The notes below the pieces were generated by a model that made no database searches, had not been told where the DNA came from, and saw only the letters and a list, made by a program, of their open reading frames with translations. A stretch of 64,000 bases of DNA from Microbacterium hibisci (GTDB lineage Bacteria; Actinomycetota; Actinomycetes; Actinomycetales; Microbacteriaceae): assembly GCF_015278255.1 (NCBI RefSeq), contig NZ_JADIJC010000010.1:1-64000 (forward strand), given 5' to 3'. The translations under genes and the position numbers were made by a program. This document shows, in pieces, positions 36,793 through 46,164 of this stretch. How positions within the stretch are numbered: position 1 is the stretch's first letter; each line of letters opens with the position of its first letter.

Positions 36793-39137
36793 GCCGGCAC
36801 GCCCGCACGCACCGTCCGCGTCGCCTCGACGAGGTTGCGGAGCGACGCGACGGTCTCGTCGTAGCCGCGGGTCTTCAGCCCGCAGTCGGGGTTCACCCAC
36901 ACGCGTCGCAGCGGAAGCTCGGCCACCGTGCGGTCGAGCAGCTCGGTGATCTCGCCGACCGACGGGACCCGCGGCGAGTGGATGTCGTACACGCCCGGCC
37001 CGATGCCGGCGGCGAAGCCCGACGACGCGATGTCGCCGATCACCTCTCCCCGGCTGCGGGCGGCCTCGATGGAGGTGACGTCGGCGTCGAGCGCCGCGAT
37101 CGCGTCGATGACGACGTCGAACTCCGAGTAGCACAGGTGGGTGTGCACCTGCGTGGCCGGCACGGCGCCCGCGGTCGCCAGCCGGAACGACTCGACGGAC
37201 CACTTCAGGTAAGCGGGCTGGTCGGCGCTCTTGAGCGGCAGCAGTTCGCGCAGGGCGGGCTCGTCGACCTGGATGACGCGGATGCCCGCGTCTTCGAGGT
37301 CTGCGATCTCGTCGCGCAGGGCCAGTGCGACCTGGTTCGCCGTCTCGCCGAGCGGCTGGTCGTCGCGTACGAACGACCAGGCGAGGATCGTCACCGGTCC
37401 CGTCAGCATGCCCTTCATGGGCTTGTCGGTCAGCGACTGCGCGAACGCCGACCACGCCACGGTGATCGGTGCGGGGCGCGCGACGTCGCCCCACAGGATC
37501 GAGGGGCGGGTCGCTCGCGATCCGTACGACTGCACCCAGCCGTTCTCGGTCACCGCGAAGCCGCCGAGGTGCTCGGCGAAGTACTGCACCATGTCGTTGC
37601 GCTCGGCCTCGCCGTGCACCAGGACGTCGAGGCCGATCTCCTCCTGCAGCGTGACGACGCGCGCGATCTCGTCGCGCAGGAACCGCTCGTAGTCGGCGCC
37701 GTCGAGCTCGCCGCGTCCGTGACTCGCCCGTGCGCGCCGGATGTCGCCGGTCTGCGGGAACGATCCGATCGTGGTGGTCGGCAGCACGGGCAGCGCCAGT
37801 TCCGCCTCCTGCGCGGCGACACGGGCGTCGTAGTCGCCGCGTTCGAAGTCGGCGGCCGCGAGCGCGGCCGCCCGCGCTCGGACCGCACCGTCTCGCACCC
37901 CGGGCGCGTTCCGGCGGTCGGCGAGGGCGACGGATGCCGCGGCCAGCGCCTCGGCGATCGCGGGGCGCCCCTGGTCCAGGCCGGTGGCGAGGCTGACCAC
38001 CTGGCCGACCTTCTGGTCGGCGAACGCGAGCCACGACACCAGTCGCGGGTCCAACGCCGTCTCGTCCTCGACGTCGTGCGGAACGTGCTGGAGCGAGGTG
38101 GAGGTGCCGACGGTCACGTCGGCGGCCCCGAGGGAGCGGAGCTGCGTCAGCGTCTCCCATGCGCCCTCGAGGTCGCCCCGCCAGATGTTGCGTCCGTCGA
38201 CCACACCGCCGACGAGCGTCTTGCCCGAGAGCCCCTCGACCGCGGCCGGGACTCCCCCGCGCGTGAGGTCGACGGCGATGCCCTCGATCGGGGCGGCGGC
38301 GAGCGCCTCCCACGCGTTGCCGGAGAGCTGCGCGTAGCCGGCGGCGACCAGGATCGCCGGCCGCTGCGCGGCGGCGCCGAGCACTGCGTATGCGCGGGCT
38401 GCGGCATCCGCCAGCCGTTCCGGCGTCGCCGGCAGGCTCTCGCTCACGAGCGCGGGCTCGTCGAGCTGCACCCACTCGGCACCGGCGGCGCGCAGGCTCG
38501 CGAGGAGCTCCGCGTACACCGGCAGCAGGTCGTCGAGACGGTCGAGCGGGTCGAAGACCCCCTCCCGGCCGTCGCCGCCGTGCGCGGCATCCGTCGCCTT
38601 CGACAGCGCGAGGAGCGTGACCGGCCCGACAACGACGGGACGAACGGTGAACCCGTCGGCCTTCGCCTCGGCGACCTGTCGCGCGAATCGGTCGCCCGAG
38701 AGCGAGAAGACCGTCTCGGGCCCGATCTCGGGGACGAGGTAGTGGTAGTTCGTGTCGAACCACTTCGTCATCTCGAGCGGGGCGTCCTCCCCTGCGCCGC
38801 GCGCGGCGGCGAAGTAGGCGTCGAGGCCGATCCGGCCGTCGGCGTCGCGCAGCGCGGCGAAGCGCTCGGGCAGCGCGCCGACCGCGACGGCGGCGTCGTG
38901 CACCTGGTCGTAGAACGAGAACGACTCGGGGATCGACGAGTCGTCGCGGCCGAGACCGAGCGCCGCGAGGCGCTCTCGCGTCGCGCGACGCAGCTCGGCC
39001 GCGGTCTGCTCGAGCGCGTCGGCGTCGATCGCGCCCGACCAGTGCGCCTCGACGGCGCGCTTGAGCTCACGTCGGCGGCCGATGCGGGGGTAGCCGAGGA
39101 TCGTGCCGGTCGGGAACGGAGGGCGAGGGTCGGTCAT
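36789..39137 (-). CDS. metE: Cobalamin-independent methionine synthase
   Basis: 5-methyltetrahydropteroyltriglutamate-homocysteine methyltransferase of 782 residues. Both halves of the duplicated barrel are present. The N-domain starts TILGYPRIGRRRELK. The catalytic domain has TTTIGSFPQT, the zinc ligands in LVHGEAERNDM and THLCYSEF, and the C-terminal zinc Cys in WVNPDCGLKTR. The ATG at 39137 starts the conserved part. It lies downstream of metF, the enzyme that makes its methyl donor. No cobalamin riboswitch fits in the 95-base gap. Confidence 0.97.
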   Translation of the reverse strand: MTDPRPPFPTGTILGYPRIGRRRELKRAVEAHWSGAIDADALEQTAAELRRATRERLAALGLGRDDSSIPESFSFYDQVHDAAVAVGALPERFAALRDADGRIGLDAYFAAARGAGEDAPLEMTKWFDTNYHYLVPEIGPETVFSLSGDRFARQVAEAKADGFTVRPVVVGPVTLLALSKATDAAHGGDGREGVFDPLDRLDDLLPVYAELLASLRAAGAEWVQLDEPALVSESLPATPERLADAAARAYAVLGAAAQRPAILVAAGYAQLSGNAWEALAAAPIEGIAVDLTRGGVPAAVEGLSGKTLVGGVVDGRNIWRGDLEGAWETLTQLRSLGAADVTVGTSTSLQHVPHDVEDETALDPRLVSWLAFADQKVGQVVSLATGLDQGRPAIAEALAAASVALADRRNAPGVRDGAVRARAAALAAADFERGDYDARVAAQEAELALPVLPTTTIGSFPQTGDIRRARASHGRGELDGADYERFLRDEIARVVTLQEEIGLDVLVHGEAERNDMVQYFAEHLGGFAVTENGWVQSYGSRATRPSILWGDVARPAPITVAWSAFAQSLTDKPMKGMLTGPVTILAWSFVRDDQPLGETANQVALALRDEIADLEDAGIRVIQVDEPALRELLPLKSADQPAYLKWSVESFRLATAGAVPATQVHTHLCYSEFDVVIDAIAALDADVTSIEAARSRGEVIGDIASSGFAAGIGPGVYDIHSPRVPSVGEITELLDRTVAELPLRRVWVNPDCGLKTRGYDETVASLRNLVEATRTVRAGVPA

Positions 39138-39198
39138 GTGCGTCTCTCTTTCGGTTGTCGGTGGCTGGGATTCGGGGGCTGCGGGGTCGCCGAAGAGA

Positions 39199-39217
39199 CC
39201 GTCGGGACTCCCGACGG
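39199..39217 (-). terminator. Hairpin between metF and metE
   Basis: CCGTCGGG-ACT-CCCGACGG is a perfect 8-bp stem with a 3-nt loop located 15 bases past the metF stop codon. It lacks a clear T-run and could attenuate read-through from metF into metE. Confidence 0.5.
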
Positions 39218-39232
39218 ACGTTGGCGCCTGCG

Positions 39233-40195
39233 TCAGTGGACGGGGTGGGACACTCGGGGCTCGGGGCTCAGCGCTCCGGCTTCGCGGAGCACCTCGAGGA
39301 CGGTGTCGTGGTTGTTGAAGGCGTAGAGATGGATGCCGGGGGCACCGCCGTCGACGACCTCCCGCGCGAGGCGGGCCGCGTGCGCGATGCCGACGTCGCG
39401 CTGTCCCTCCGCCGTCGGCTCTCGATCGAGGGCGGAGGCGAGATCGGCCGGACGCTGCTCGCCGGTGAGTTCGAGGACCCGCCGCAGCCGTCCCGGCGAG
39501 GTGAGGGGCATGATCCCGGGCAGGATCGGGAGGGTGACGCCCGCCTCGCGGGAGCGCTGCACGAACGCGAGGTAGTCGTCGGAGTGGAAGAACAGCTGGG
39601 TGATGGCGAGAGTCGCGCCGGCGGCCTGCTTGGCGAGCAGCGCGTCGATGTCTTCGAAGGGACGACGGGAGCGGGGGTGTCCGTTGGGGAACGCCGCGAC
39701 CGCGATGTCGACGGTGGGGCGCTTCTCGACCCGCACCGCGCCCGGGACGCCGGGGATCGGCGTCTCGGCGTAGGGCGCGCGCTCGGCCTGCACGCGGTCG
39801 ATGAGCTGCACGAGCTGCGCCGCGCTCTCGAGCTCGCCGAGGAACAGGTCGTCCTCCGAGGCCCCGGCCGGCGGATCGCCGCGCAGCGCGAGGAAGCTCG
39901 TGATGCCGGCATCCAGGAACTCGCGGATCAGGGCGTTCGCCCCGGCATAGGTGCTCCCGACGCACGTGAGGTGCGCGAGCGGCTCGATGTGCGTCTCGCG
40001 GAGGATGTGCGTGAGCAGCTCGAGCGACCGGCCGCCCGTCGACCCGCCCGCACCGTAGGTGACGGAGATGAAGCGCGGGTCGACCGAAGCCAGGTGACGG
40101 ATCGTCTCATGCAGCGCAGGAAACCCCGCGTCGGAGCGCGGCGGATACACCTCGAAGGAGATCGGCACGGGAGGAGTGCTCAGGTCGATCGACAT
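39233..40195 (-). CDS. metF: Methylenetetrahydrofolate reductase
   Basis: FAD-containing reductase of 320 residues that converts 5,10-methylene-THF to 5-methyl-THF for methionine synthesis. The barrel starts PISFEVYPPRSD; ISVTYGAGGST is the typical second motif, and LALRGDPP and LFFHSDDYLAFV are conserved. The ATG at 40195 is chosen since it opens the conserved region. An in-frame extension to 40309 is Pro/Arg-rich and lies in a GC-rich leader. It is upstream of metE on the same strand. Confidence 0.95.
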   Translation of the reverse strand: MSIDLSTPPVPISFEVYPPRSDAGFPALHETIRHLASVDPRFISVTYGAGGSTGGRSLELLTHILRETHIEPLAHLTCVGSTYAGANALIREFLDAGITSFLALRGDPPAGASEDDLFLGELESAAQLVQLIDRVQAERAPYAETPIPGVPGAVRVEKRPTVDIAVAAFPNGHPRSRRPFEDIDALLAKQAAGATLAITQLFFHSDDYLAFVQRSREAGVTLPILPGIMPLTSPGRLRRVLELTGEQRPADLASALDREPTAEGQRDVGIAHAARLAREVVDGGAPGIHLYAFNNHDTVLEVLREAGALSPEPRVSHPVH

Positions 40196-40485
40196 GGGCC
40201 TGCTTCTCAGGATCGGCGGACAGGGCTGAGCCGAACGGGAAGGCCCGGGCGGCCGCGGCACCTCTCTCCGCCGGGAGCTCTGTCGAGCCCCTGGCGGCGG
40301 GGGTGTCATCGCGGGCGGGTGCCGGGCTCGGCTGTCGCTCCTGCCCGGTGCCCCGAGGTTCGGGGCGTCCGTGAGGACGACCGGGCGACGATGGGTCCAC
40401 GGTAGCGGAGGGAGTCATCGCCGTGCGACCTGTGACGTTCTGTTTCGTCCGCGCCGGCTCCGCACTTCGTCGTAGCGTGGTGTGC
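40196..40485. other. GC-rich intergenic region between metF and the S9 peptidase
   Basis: This 290-base divergent region contains the metF leader (minus strand) and the peptidase promoter (plus strand). It is rich in G-runs and short dyads. I looked for SAM-type and cobalamin riboswitch cores and could not match one. A TAGCGT -10-like box (40473..40478) lies 7 bases before the peptidase GTG start. Confidence 0.4.
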
Positions 40486-42417
40486 GTGACGACACCCGAC
40501 GTGCTCCCCTACGGCAGCTGGCGCTCCCCGATCTCGGCCGCGGAGGTCTCCGCTGCGTCGCCCCGCCTCGAAGGCGCGCGCTTCGTCGGACCGGCTTCCG
40601 AGGTCTGGTGGGGCGAGTCCGTCGCCGAGGAGGCCGGGCGTTCGGCGGTGCGCCGGCGTGCGGCATCCGGAACGGTCGTCGACGTGCTCCGCGCACCCTG
40701 GAGCGCGCGCTCGCGCGTGCACGAGTACGGCGGCGGATCGTGGACGGCCGACGAGGAGGGCACCCTGTACTTCGTCGAGAAGTCCGACCAGCGGGTCTGG
40801 CGGCAGGACCGCGACGGCGAGCCCCGCCCGCTCACCCGCGACGCCGGCGACGTCCGCTACGGCGGCTTGACCCTCCAGCACGGACGGCTGCTGGCGGTGC
40901 GCGAGGACCACACGCGCGGCCGCACGCCGGTGCGCGACATCGTCGAGATCCCCCTCGACGGCTCGGGCGCCGACAGAGCGACGCGACTGCCGTCGCTCGC
41001 CGGCGGCAGCGACTTCGTCGCCCATCCGGCGCTGTCGCCGAGCGGTCACCGTCTCGCGTGGGTCGCATGGGATCACCCGCACATGGCGTGGGACCGCGCC
41101 GAGCTGCGGGTCGCGCGGCTCGACGGCGAGGACGGTCCCGAGTGGACGACCGTGGCCGGCGGCGGCTCGTCTCCGCTGCAGCCGGTCTGGACGGACGACG
41201 ACGAACTGATCTACGCCGACGATCCGACCGGGCGGTGGAACCTGTGGCGGCTGCGGCTCACTGCCGACCTGCGCCATGAGCCGCTCGCCGAGGCGGACGC
41301 CGACACCGGCGGGCCGCTCTGGGTGCTGGGCACGCGCTGGTTCGCGCTCCTGGACGACGGCCGGGTCGCGGCCGTGCGCACCGACGGCTCCGAGAAGCTC
41401 GTCGTGCTCGACGGCGGCGACGAGCGCCAGGTCGCCGTCGACGCCGTCACCCGCCTGTCGATCGAAGACGTCCGTGGATCCCGCCTGCTGCTGTCGGGCG
41501 CCGGCTCCGGCGGTGCCGGCCTCTGGGAGGTCGACGTCGACGACGAGTCCGCGACCGGGTTGATCGTGGGCGGCACCTCGCCGTGGGGAGACGAATGGAT
41601 GCCGCGGTCACGAGCGGTGACCTTCGCCGGGCTGCACGGACCCGTGCACGCATTCGACTATCCGCCGGCCAATCCCCGCGCCGTGGGACCCGAGACGGAG
41701 CGTCCACCCTACGTCGTGTTCGTGCACGGTGGTCCGACCGATCACGTCGGGGGCGCGGCATCCGGCAAGATCGCGTATCTCACCAGCCGCGGCATCGGCG
41801 TGCTCGACGTGAACTACGGCGGGTCGAGCGGGTACGGACGCGCCTACCGCGAACGCCTGCGCGGGCAGTGGGGCGTGGTGGACGTCGACGACGTCGTGGC
41901 AGCGGCGCGCGGCCACGCCGATTCCGGCGCGGCCGACCCCGAGCGGCTCGCGATCGCGGGCGGCTCGGCCGGTGGCTGGACGGTGCTCTGCGCCCTCACG
42001 AACTCCGACGCCTTCGGCGCCGGCATCAGCCGGTACGGCGTGGCCGACCTGCGGCGCCTCGCCGAAGACACGCACGACTTCGAAGCGCGCTACCTCGACG
42101 GCATGGTCGGACCGCTCCCCGAGGCGGAGGCGCTGTACATCGAGCGGTCGCCGCTGTCGCACCTCGACCGCCTGCGCACGCCGCTGCTCATCGAGCAGGG
42201 GCTCGACGACACCGTCGTGCCTCCGTCGCAGTCAGAGGCCGTGCGCGACGCACTGGCGCAGAACGGCGTTCCGCACGCGTATCTCGCGTTCGAGGGCGAG
42301 GGCCACGGCTTCCGGGGCGCCGACACGCTCGTTCGGACGATGGAGGCCGAGCTGGCGTTCCTCGGCCAGGTCTTCGGGTTCGAGACGCCCGGCGTGCCGC
42401 CCCTCGAGCTCGACTGA
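40486..42417 (+). CDS. S9-family prolyl oligopeptidase / acyl-peptide hydrolase-like
   Basis: Serine peptidase of 643 residues. An N-terminal beta-propeller (about 1-370) covers a C-terminal alpha/beta hydrolase. The nucleophile is Ser494 in GGSAGGWT; the acid is in EQGLDDTVVP and the His in GEGHGF. The oxyanion segment VVFVHGGPTDH is intact. It probably degrades oligopeptides in the cytoplasm, as no signal peptide is seen. The GTG at 40486 is preferred to one at 40423 because a TAGCGT box ends 7 bases before it, suggesting a leaderless start, and the extra residues are not conserved in character. Confidence 0.91.
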   Translation: MTTPDVLPYGSWRSPISAAEVSAASPRLEGARFVGPASEVWWGESVAEEAGRSAVRRRAASGTVVDVLRAPWSARSRVHEYGGGSWTADEEGTLYFVEKSDQRVWRQDRDGEPRPLTRDAGDVRYGGLTLQHGRLLAVREDHTRGRTPVRDIVEIPLDGSGADRATRLPSLAGGSDFVAHPALSPSGHRLAWVAWDHPHMAWDRAELRVARLDGEDGPEWTTVAGGGSSPLQPVWTDDDELIYADDPTGRWNLWRLRLTADLRHEPLAEADADTGGPLWVLGTRWFALLDDGRVAAVRTDGSEKLVVLDGGDERQVAVDAVTRLSIEDVRGSRLLLSGAGSGGAGLWEVDVDDESATGLIVGGTSPWGDEWMPRSRAVTFAGLHGPVHAFDYPPANPRAVGPETERPPYVVFVHGGPTDHVGGAASGKIAYLTSRGIGVLDVNYGGSSGYGRAYRERLRGQWGVVDVDDVVAAARGHADSGAADPERLAIAGGSAGGWTVLCALTNSDAFGAGISRYGVADLRRLAEDTHDFEARYLDGMVGPLPEAEALYIERSPLSHLDRLRTPLLIEQGLDDTVVPPSQSEAVRDALAQNGVPHAYLAFEGEGHGFRGADTLVRTMEAELAFLGQVFGFETPGVPPLELD

Positions 42418-42440
42418 CTCGAGGGACGGCGCAGCGGGTC

Positions 42441-43958
42441 TCAGACCGCGAACGGCGCGAGCCGGGCGGCGAGGTGCTCGCCGACGCGGGCGTGCACCGC
42501 GGTGCCGCCCTCCTCGTGCTTCTGCGAGAGGATCATGCCCTGCTCGTGGATGGCCGACACCAGGTCGCCGCGGTCGTACGGCACCAGAGCGTGCACTTCG
42601 ACCGCCGGAAGCGGCAGCGCCGCCTCGATCGCGGCGCGCAGCTCTTCGACGCCCTCGCCGGTGCGCGAGGACGCGAAGATCGCCTTCGGCTCGAGGCCGC
42701 GCAGCACCAGCCGCGTGTCGTCGTCCACGAGGTCGGCCTTGTTGAAGACCACCAGCTCAGGGATGTCGCGCGCCCCCACGTCGCCGATCACGTCGCGCAC
42801 CGTCGCCAGCTGGGCGGCCGGGTCGGGGTGCGAGCCGTCCACGACATGCAGGATGACGTCGGCCTCGCCGACCTCCTCGAGCGTCGAGCGGAACGCCTCG
42901 ACGAGCTGGTGCGGCAGGTTGCGCACGAAGCCGACCGTGTCGGTCAGCGTGAAAACGCGGCCGTCGGTCGTCTCGGTGCGGCGGACGGTCGCGTCCAGGG
43001 TCGCGAACAGCGCGTTCTCGACGAGCACGCCAGCGCTCGTGAGGCGGTTGAGGAGGGACGACTTGCCGGCGTTGGTGTAGCCCGCGATCGCGACCGACGG
43101 GATCGTGTTGCGCTTGCGCTCGGCGCGCTTGGCGTCACGTGCGGGTGCGAAGTCGCGGATCTGCCGGCGCAGCTGCGCCATCCGGGTGCGGATGCGCCGT
43201 CGGTCGAGCTCGATCTTCGTCTCACCGGGACCGCGGGAGCCCATGCCGGCACCGCCGGCGCCGACCTGACCACCGGCCTGACGGCTCATGGAATCACCCC
43301 AGCCGCGCAGGCGCGGGAGGAGGTACTCGAGCTGCGCGAGCTCGACCTGGGCCTTGCCCTCGCGGCTCTTGGCGTGCTGGCTGAAGATGTCGAGGATCAC
43401 GGTGGTGCGATCGATGACCTTGACCTTGACCACGTCCTCGAGGGCACGACGCTGGCTCGGCGCGAGCTCGGTGTCGGCGATCACGGTGTCGGCGCCGACC
43501 GCGGCGACGATGTCGCGCAGCTCCTCGGCCTTGCCGCGACCCACGTAGGTCGCAGGGTCCGGGTGCGGACGCCGCTGCAGCACGCCGTCGAGCACCACGG
43601 CACCGGCGGTCTCGGCCAGCGCCGAGAGCTCGCGCAGCGAGTTCTCGGCGTCCTCCGTCTCGCCCTGCGTATGCACGCCGACCAGCACCACGTTCTCGAG
43701 ACGCAGCTGCCGGTACTCGACCTCGGTGACGTCCTCGAGCTCGGTGGAGAGCCCGGGCACACGCCGCAGCGCGGCGCGCTCCTCACGGTCCCACTGCTCG
43801 CCGTCGGTGTCTGCGAGCCCGATGGTGGCCTCGTCCTGGAGCGCCTGAGCGGCTCCGAAGACGTGCACCCCCGAGCGCGCTTCGGCGCGCGCCAGCACGC
43901 GATCCACCGGGTCGACCGGCGTCTCGTCGGTGCTCTGGGGGGTTGTCGTATCCGTCAT
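42441..43958 (-). CDS. hflX: Ribosome-associated GTPase HflX
   Basis: GTPase of 505 residues that splits or rescues stalled ribosomes. The HflX N-domain (residues 90-250) has GTQ/GETED-type sequence and the glycine-rich MGSRGPGETKIELDRR linker. The G-domain shows Walker A GYTNAGKSSLLN, switch II DTVGF and the NKAD motif. GAAGGAA lies a proper distance before the ATG at 43958; the longer in-frame ORF lacks this support. It is convergent with the S9 peptidase gene. The location next to dapF, miaA and miaB is typical for actinobacteria. Confidence 0.95.
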   Translation of the reverse strand: MTDTTTPQSTDETPVDPVDRVLARAEARSGVHVFGAAQALQDEATIGLADTDGEQWDREERAALRRVPGLSTELEDVTEVEYRQLRLENVVLVGVHTQGETEDAENSLRELSALAETAGAVVLDGVLQRRPHPDPATYVGRGKAEELRDIVAAVGADTVIADTELAPSQRRALEDVVKVKVIDRTTVILDIFSQHAKSREGKAQVELAQLEYLLPRLRGWGDSMSRQAGGQVGAGGAGMGSRGPGETKIELDRRRIRTRMAQLRRQIRDFAPARDAKRAERKRNTIPSVAIAGYTNAGKSSLLNRLTSAGVLVENALFATLDATVRRTETTDGRVFTLTDTVGFVRNLPHQLVEAFRSTLEEVGEADVILHVVDGSHPDPAAQLATVRDVIGDVGARDIPELVVFNKADLVDDDTRLVLRGLEPKAIFASSRTGEGVEELRAAIEAALPLPAVEVHALVPYDRGDLVSAIHEQGMILSQKHEEGGTAVHARVGEHLAARLAPFAV

Positions 43959-44103
43959 GTGTTCCTTCGTTTGATGGGTGGATGCCGTTTTCCGGTGTTC
44001 ATCGGCCGGTTCGAGGCATCCGTGAATTCTAGTCTCGCTCACCGCGGCCGCGCCCTGAACCCCTTGACCGTCGCGGCGCTCCCGCTCTGGCGGGCTCCTC
44101 CGC

Positions 44104-44109
44104 TAGGCT
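44104..44109 (+). promoter_or_regulatory. -10 box of the RsmC-like methyltransferase gene
   Basis: TAGGCT lies 8 bases before the ATG start, which implies a near-leaderless transcript. Confidence 0.5.
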
Positions 44110-44117
44110 CGTCAGCC

Positions 44118-44765
44118 ATGGGGAGCGATCACTACTTCAGTGCTGCGCCCGCCAGTCCGGAGAACCTGCGCCGCATCCGCGTCAGGCTGGCCGGACGCGA
44201 CCTGGAGGTCACCACGGCCGGAGGGGTCTTCAGCCCCGACCACGTGGACTCCGGCACCGCGGTGCTGCTGGCGAACACGCCGCCTCCGCCGGCCGGAGGA
44301 CACTTCCTCGACCTCGGCTGCGGGTGGGGTCCGATCGCACTGAGCCTCGCGCTCGACTCGCCCCACGCGACGGTATGGGCCGTCGACGTGAACGAGCGGG
44401 CGCTCGACCTCGTTCGCCGCAACGCGGCAGACCTGGGGCTCGACAATGTCAACGCCGTCGCCCCCGACGATGTTCCCGGGGACGTGATGTTCCGCACGAT
44501 CCGGTCGAACCCGCCGATCCGTGTCGGCAAGAACGAGCTGCACGGGCTGCTGGACCGCTGGATCCCGCGACTGGACGAGCGGGCGGATGCCTGGCTCGTG
44601 GTGCAGCGGAACCTCGGGTCGGACTCGCTGCAGCGGTGGCTCGCCGCGACGCTCGACCGCCGCTTCAGCGTCCACCGGGCGGCGACGGCCCGCGGCTTCC
44701 GCGTTCTGAAGGTGCGCCGGCACGGCTCGCCGCCGAGCGAGCCCATCGACCTGCCTGAGCTCTGA
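44118..44765 (+). CDS. Class I SAM-dependent methyltransferase (RsmC-like)
   Basis: Protein of 215 residues with the MTS domain of the RsmC/RlmG group. The SAM-binding motif I is FLDLGCGWGPIAL, and the catalytic SNPPIRVGK matches the N-P-P-[FI] motif for base N-methylation. Single-domain actinobacterial members are often annotated only as methyltransferases; a 16S rRNA guanine target is likely but unproven. It starts at ATG 44118, 8 bases after TAGGCT. It is divergent from hflX and convergent with dapF. Confidence 0.9.
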   Translation: MGSDHYFSAAPASPENLRRIRVRLAGRDLEVTTAGGVFSPDHVDSGTAVLLANTPPPPAGGHFLDLGCGWGPIALSLALDSPHATVWAVDVNERALDLVRRNAADLGLDNVNAVAPDDVPGDVMFRTIRSNPPIRVGKNELHGLLDRWIPRLDERADAWLVVQRNLGSDSLQRWLAATLDRRFSVHRAATARGFRVLKVRRHGSPPSEPIDLPEL

Positions 44766-44812
44766 CGCCGGCGCCGGACCCGGCGGCGGGACGCGGCGGC
44801 GACGACGGTGCG

Positions 44813-45700
44813 TCAGGCGAGCGTGACCTCGCCGGTGTAGACCAGGGTCGCAGGCCCCGAGAGCAGCACGTGCCGCTCCCCGTCGACCTCCGGCATCCGC
44901 ACGCCGAGCGTGCCGCCGGGAACGTCCACGACCCAGTGGTCCGGGGCCGCAGGCCCGGCCCAATGGCGCACCGCGAGCGCGGCCGCGGCCACGCCGGTGC
45001 CGCAGCTCAGCGTCTCGCCGACGCCGCGCTCGAAGACCCGCATGCGGATGGAGCCGACGCCCTCGCGGACGAGCGGATCGCTGGGGACCACGAACTCGAT
45101 GTTCGCGCCGTTCGGCGGCTCGGGCTGCAGCAGCGGCTGGGCCGCGAGGTCGAGGCCTTCGAGCTCGGTCTCGTCGGGCAGCGCGACGACGACGTGCGGG
45201 TTGCCGACGTCGATGCCGACGCCGGGACGGGGCGCTCCCCCGCCGCGGGTGCGCACGAGCACCTCGGACTCGTCGACGGAGAACGGGCCGAGGTCGACCT
45301 CGTAGCCCTTCTCACCGAGGGTGCCGTCGCTGCGGGTGACGGTCTTGACGCCGGCGCGGGTGCCGATCGCGAGCGGGGCGCCGTCGACGTCCGCCCAGCC
45401 GACGTCGACGAGGTACCGGACGAACACCCGGACGCCGTTGCCGCACATCTCGGCCTTCGAGCCGTCGGCGTTGCGGTAGTCCATGAACCACTCGGCGCCC
45501 GACGCCGCGGCCTGCGCGCCCTCGGCGGTCGCCGTCGCACGCACCACCCGGAGGATCCCGTCGCCGCCGATGCCGAAGCGCCGGTCGCACAGCACGGCGA
45601 CCTGGTCGTCGGTGAGATCGAGCGCGCCGTCGGGGTCGGGGACGATCACGAAGTCGTTGCCGGTGCCGTGGCCCTTGGTGAACGCGATCGTCTGCGGCAT
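44813..45700 (-). CDS. dapF: Diaminopimelate epimerase
   Basis: Cofactor-independent epimerase of 295 residues that makes meso-diaminopimelate for lysine and cell-wall synthesis. The first active-site Cys lies in [11 protein letters not shown] and the second in [13 protein letters not shown]. The start [17 protein letters not shown] is conserved. A TAGACT -10 box (45707..45712) ends 6 bases before the ATG, so the transcript should be leaderless. dapA lies in the same window at 58292. Confidence 0.97.
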   Translation of the reverse strand: MPQTIAFTKGHGTGNDFVIVPDPDGALDLTDDQVAVLCDRRFGIGGDGILRVVRATATAEGAQAAASGAEWFMDYRNADGSKAEMCGNGVRVFVRYLVDVGWADVDGAPLAIGTRAGVKTVTRSDGTLGEKGYEVDLGPFSVDESEVLVRTRGGGAPRPGVGIDVGNPHVVVALPDETELEGLDLAAQPLLQPEPPNGANIEFVVPSDPLVREGVGSIRMRVFERGVGETLSCGTGVAAAALAVRHWAGPAAPDHWVVDVPGGTLGVRMPEVDGERHVLLSGPATLVYTGEVTLA

Positions 45701-45706
45701 CGTCCC

Positions 45707-45712
45707 AGTCTA
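45707..45712 (-). promoter_or_regulatory. -10 box of dapF (leaderless)
   Basis: TAGACT followed by a 6-base gap and the dapF ATG, the same arrangement as at the SpoU methyltransferase gene. Confidence 0.55.
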
Positions 45713-45741
45713 GAGTCGCGGCGCGGGGCGTCCGGCCGCGG

Positions 45742-46164
45742 TCAGTCGGCGATCAGCCGCTTGCCGGTGTTCCAGGTCTCGAACGGCTCGTACCCCAGCG
45801 AGTCGTAGAACCCGCGGGCGACCCCGTTCTCGGGCCGCACCATCAGCTGCACCTTCGGGCATCCCATCGCGAGCAGGCGATCCTCCGCCTCAGCCACCAG
45901 CTTGCGGCCGATCCCCTCGCCGCGCCGATCGGGTGCGCTCGCCAGGTAGTACAGCCAGCCGCGGTGACCGTCGTAGCCGGCCATGACGGAGCCGACGATC
46001 GTGCGCCCGTCGGCCGCCACGAGGAACAGCTCCGGCTGCACCGAGAGCTTGCGGCGGATGTCCTGGTACGGGTTGTTCCAGGGACGGGTGAGCCCCGCGG
46101 TCTGCCAGAGCGACACCACGGACTCGGTGTCGGCGAGGTCGAAGGGCCGGACGACGATAGTCAT
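45742..46164 (-). CDS. GNAT-family acetyltransferase (YpeA-like)
   Basis: N-acetyltransferase of 140 residues resembling YpeA/YhbS-type GNAT proteins. Motif A for acetyl-CoA binding is [18 protein letters not shown], and the C-terminal [14 protein letters not shown] segment is typical. The acceptor is unknown. The ATG at 46164 overlaps the miaA stop by 4 bases, so it is coupled to miaA. Confidence 0.88.
   Translation of the reverse strand: MTIVVRPFDLADTESVVSLWQTAGLTRPWNNPYQDIRRKLSVQPELFLVAADGRTIVGSVMAGYDGHRGWLYYLASAPDRRGEGIGRKLVAEAEDRLLAMGCPKVQLMVRPENGVARGFYDSLGYEPFETWNTGKRLIAD

Noticed and set aside
39138..39232. Cobalamin riboswitch before metE
   Set aside because: Only 95 bases separate metF and metE, too short for a cobalamin aptamer, and the only structure is a simple hairpin.
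40196..40485. SAM-type riboswitch upstream of metF
   Set aside because: I could not match the conserved core sequences of the known SAM classes; kept only as an open question.
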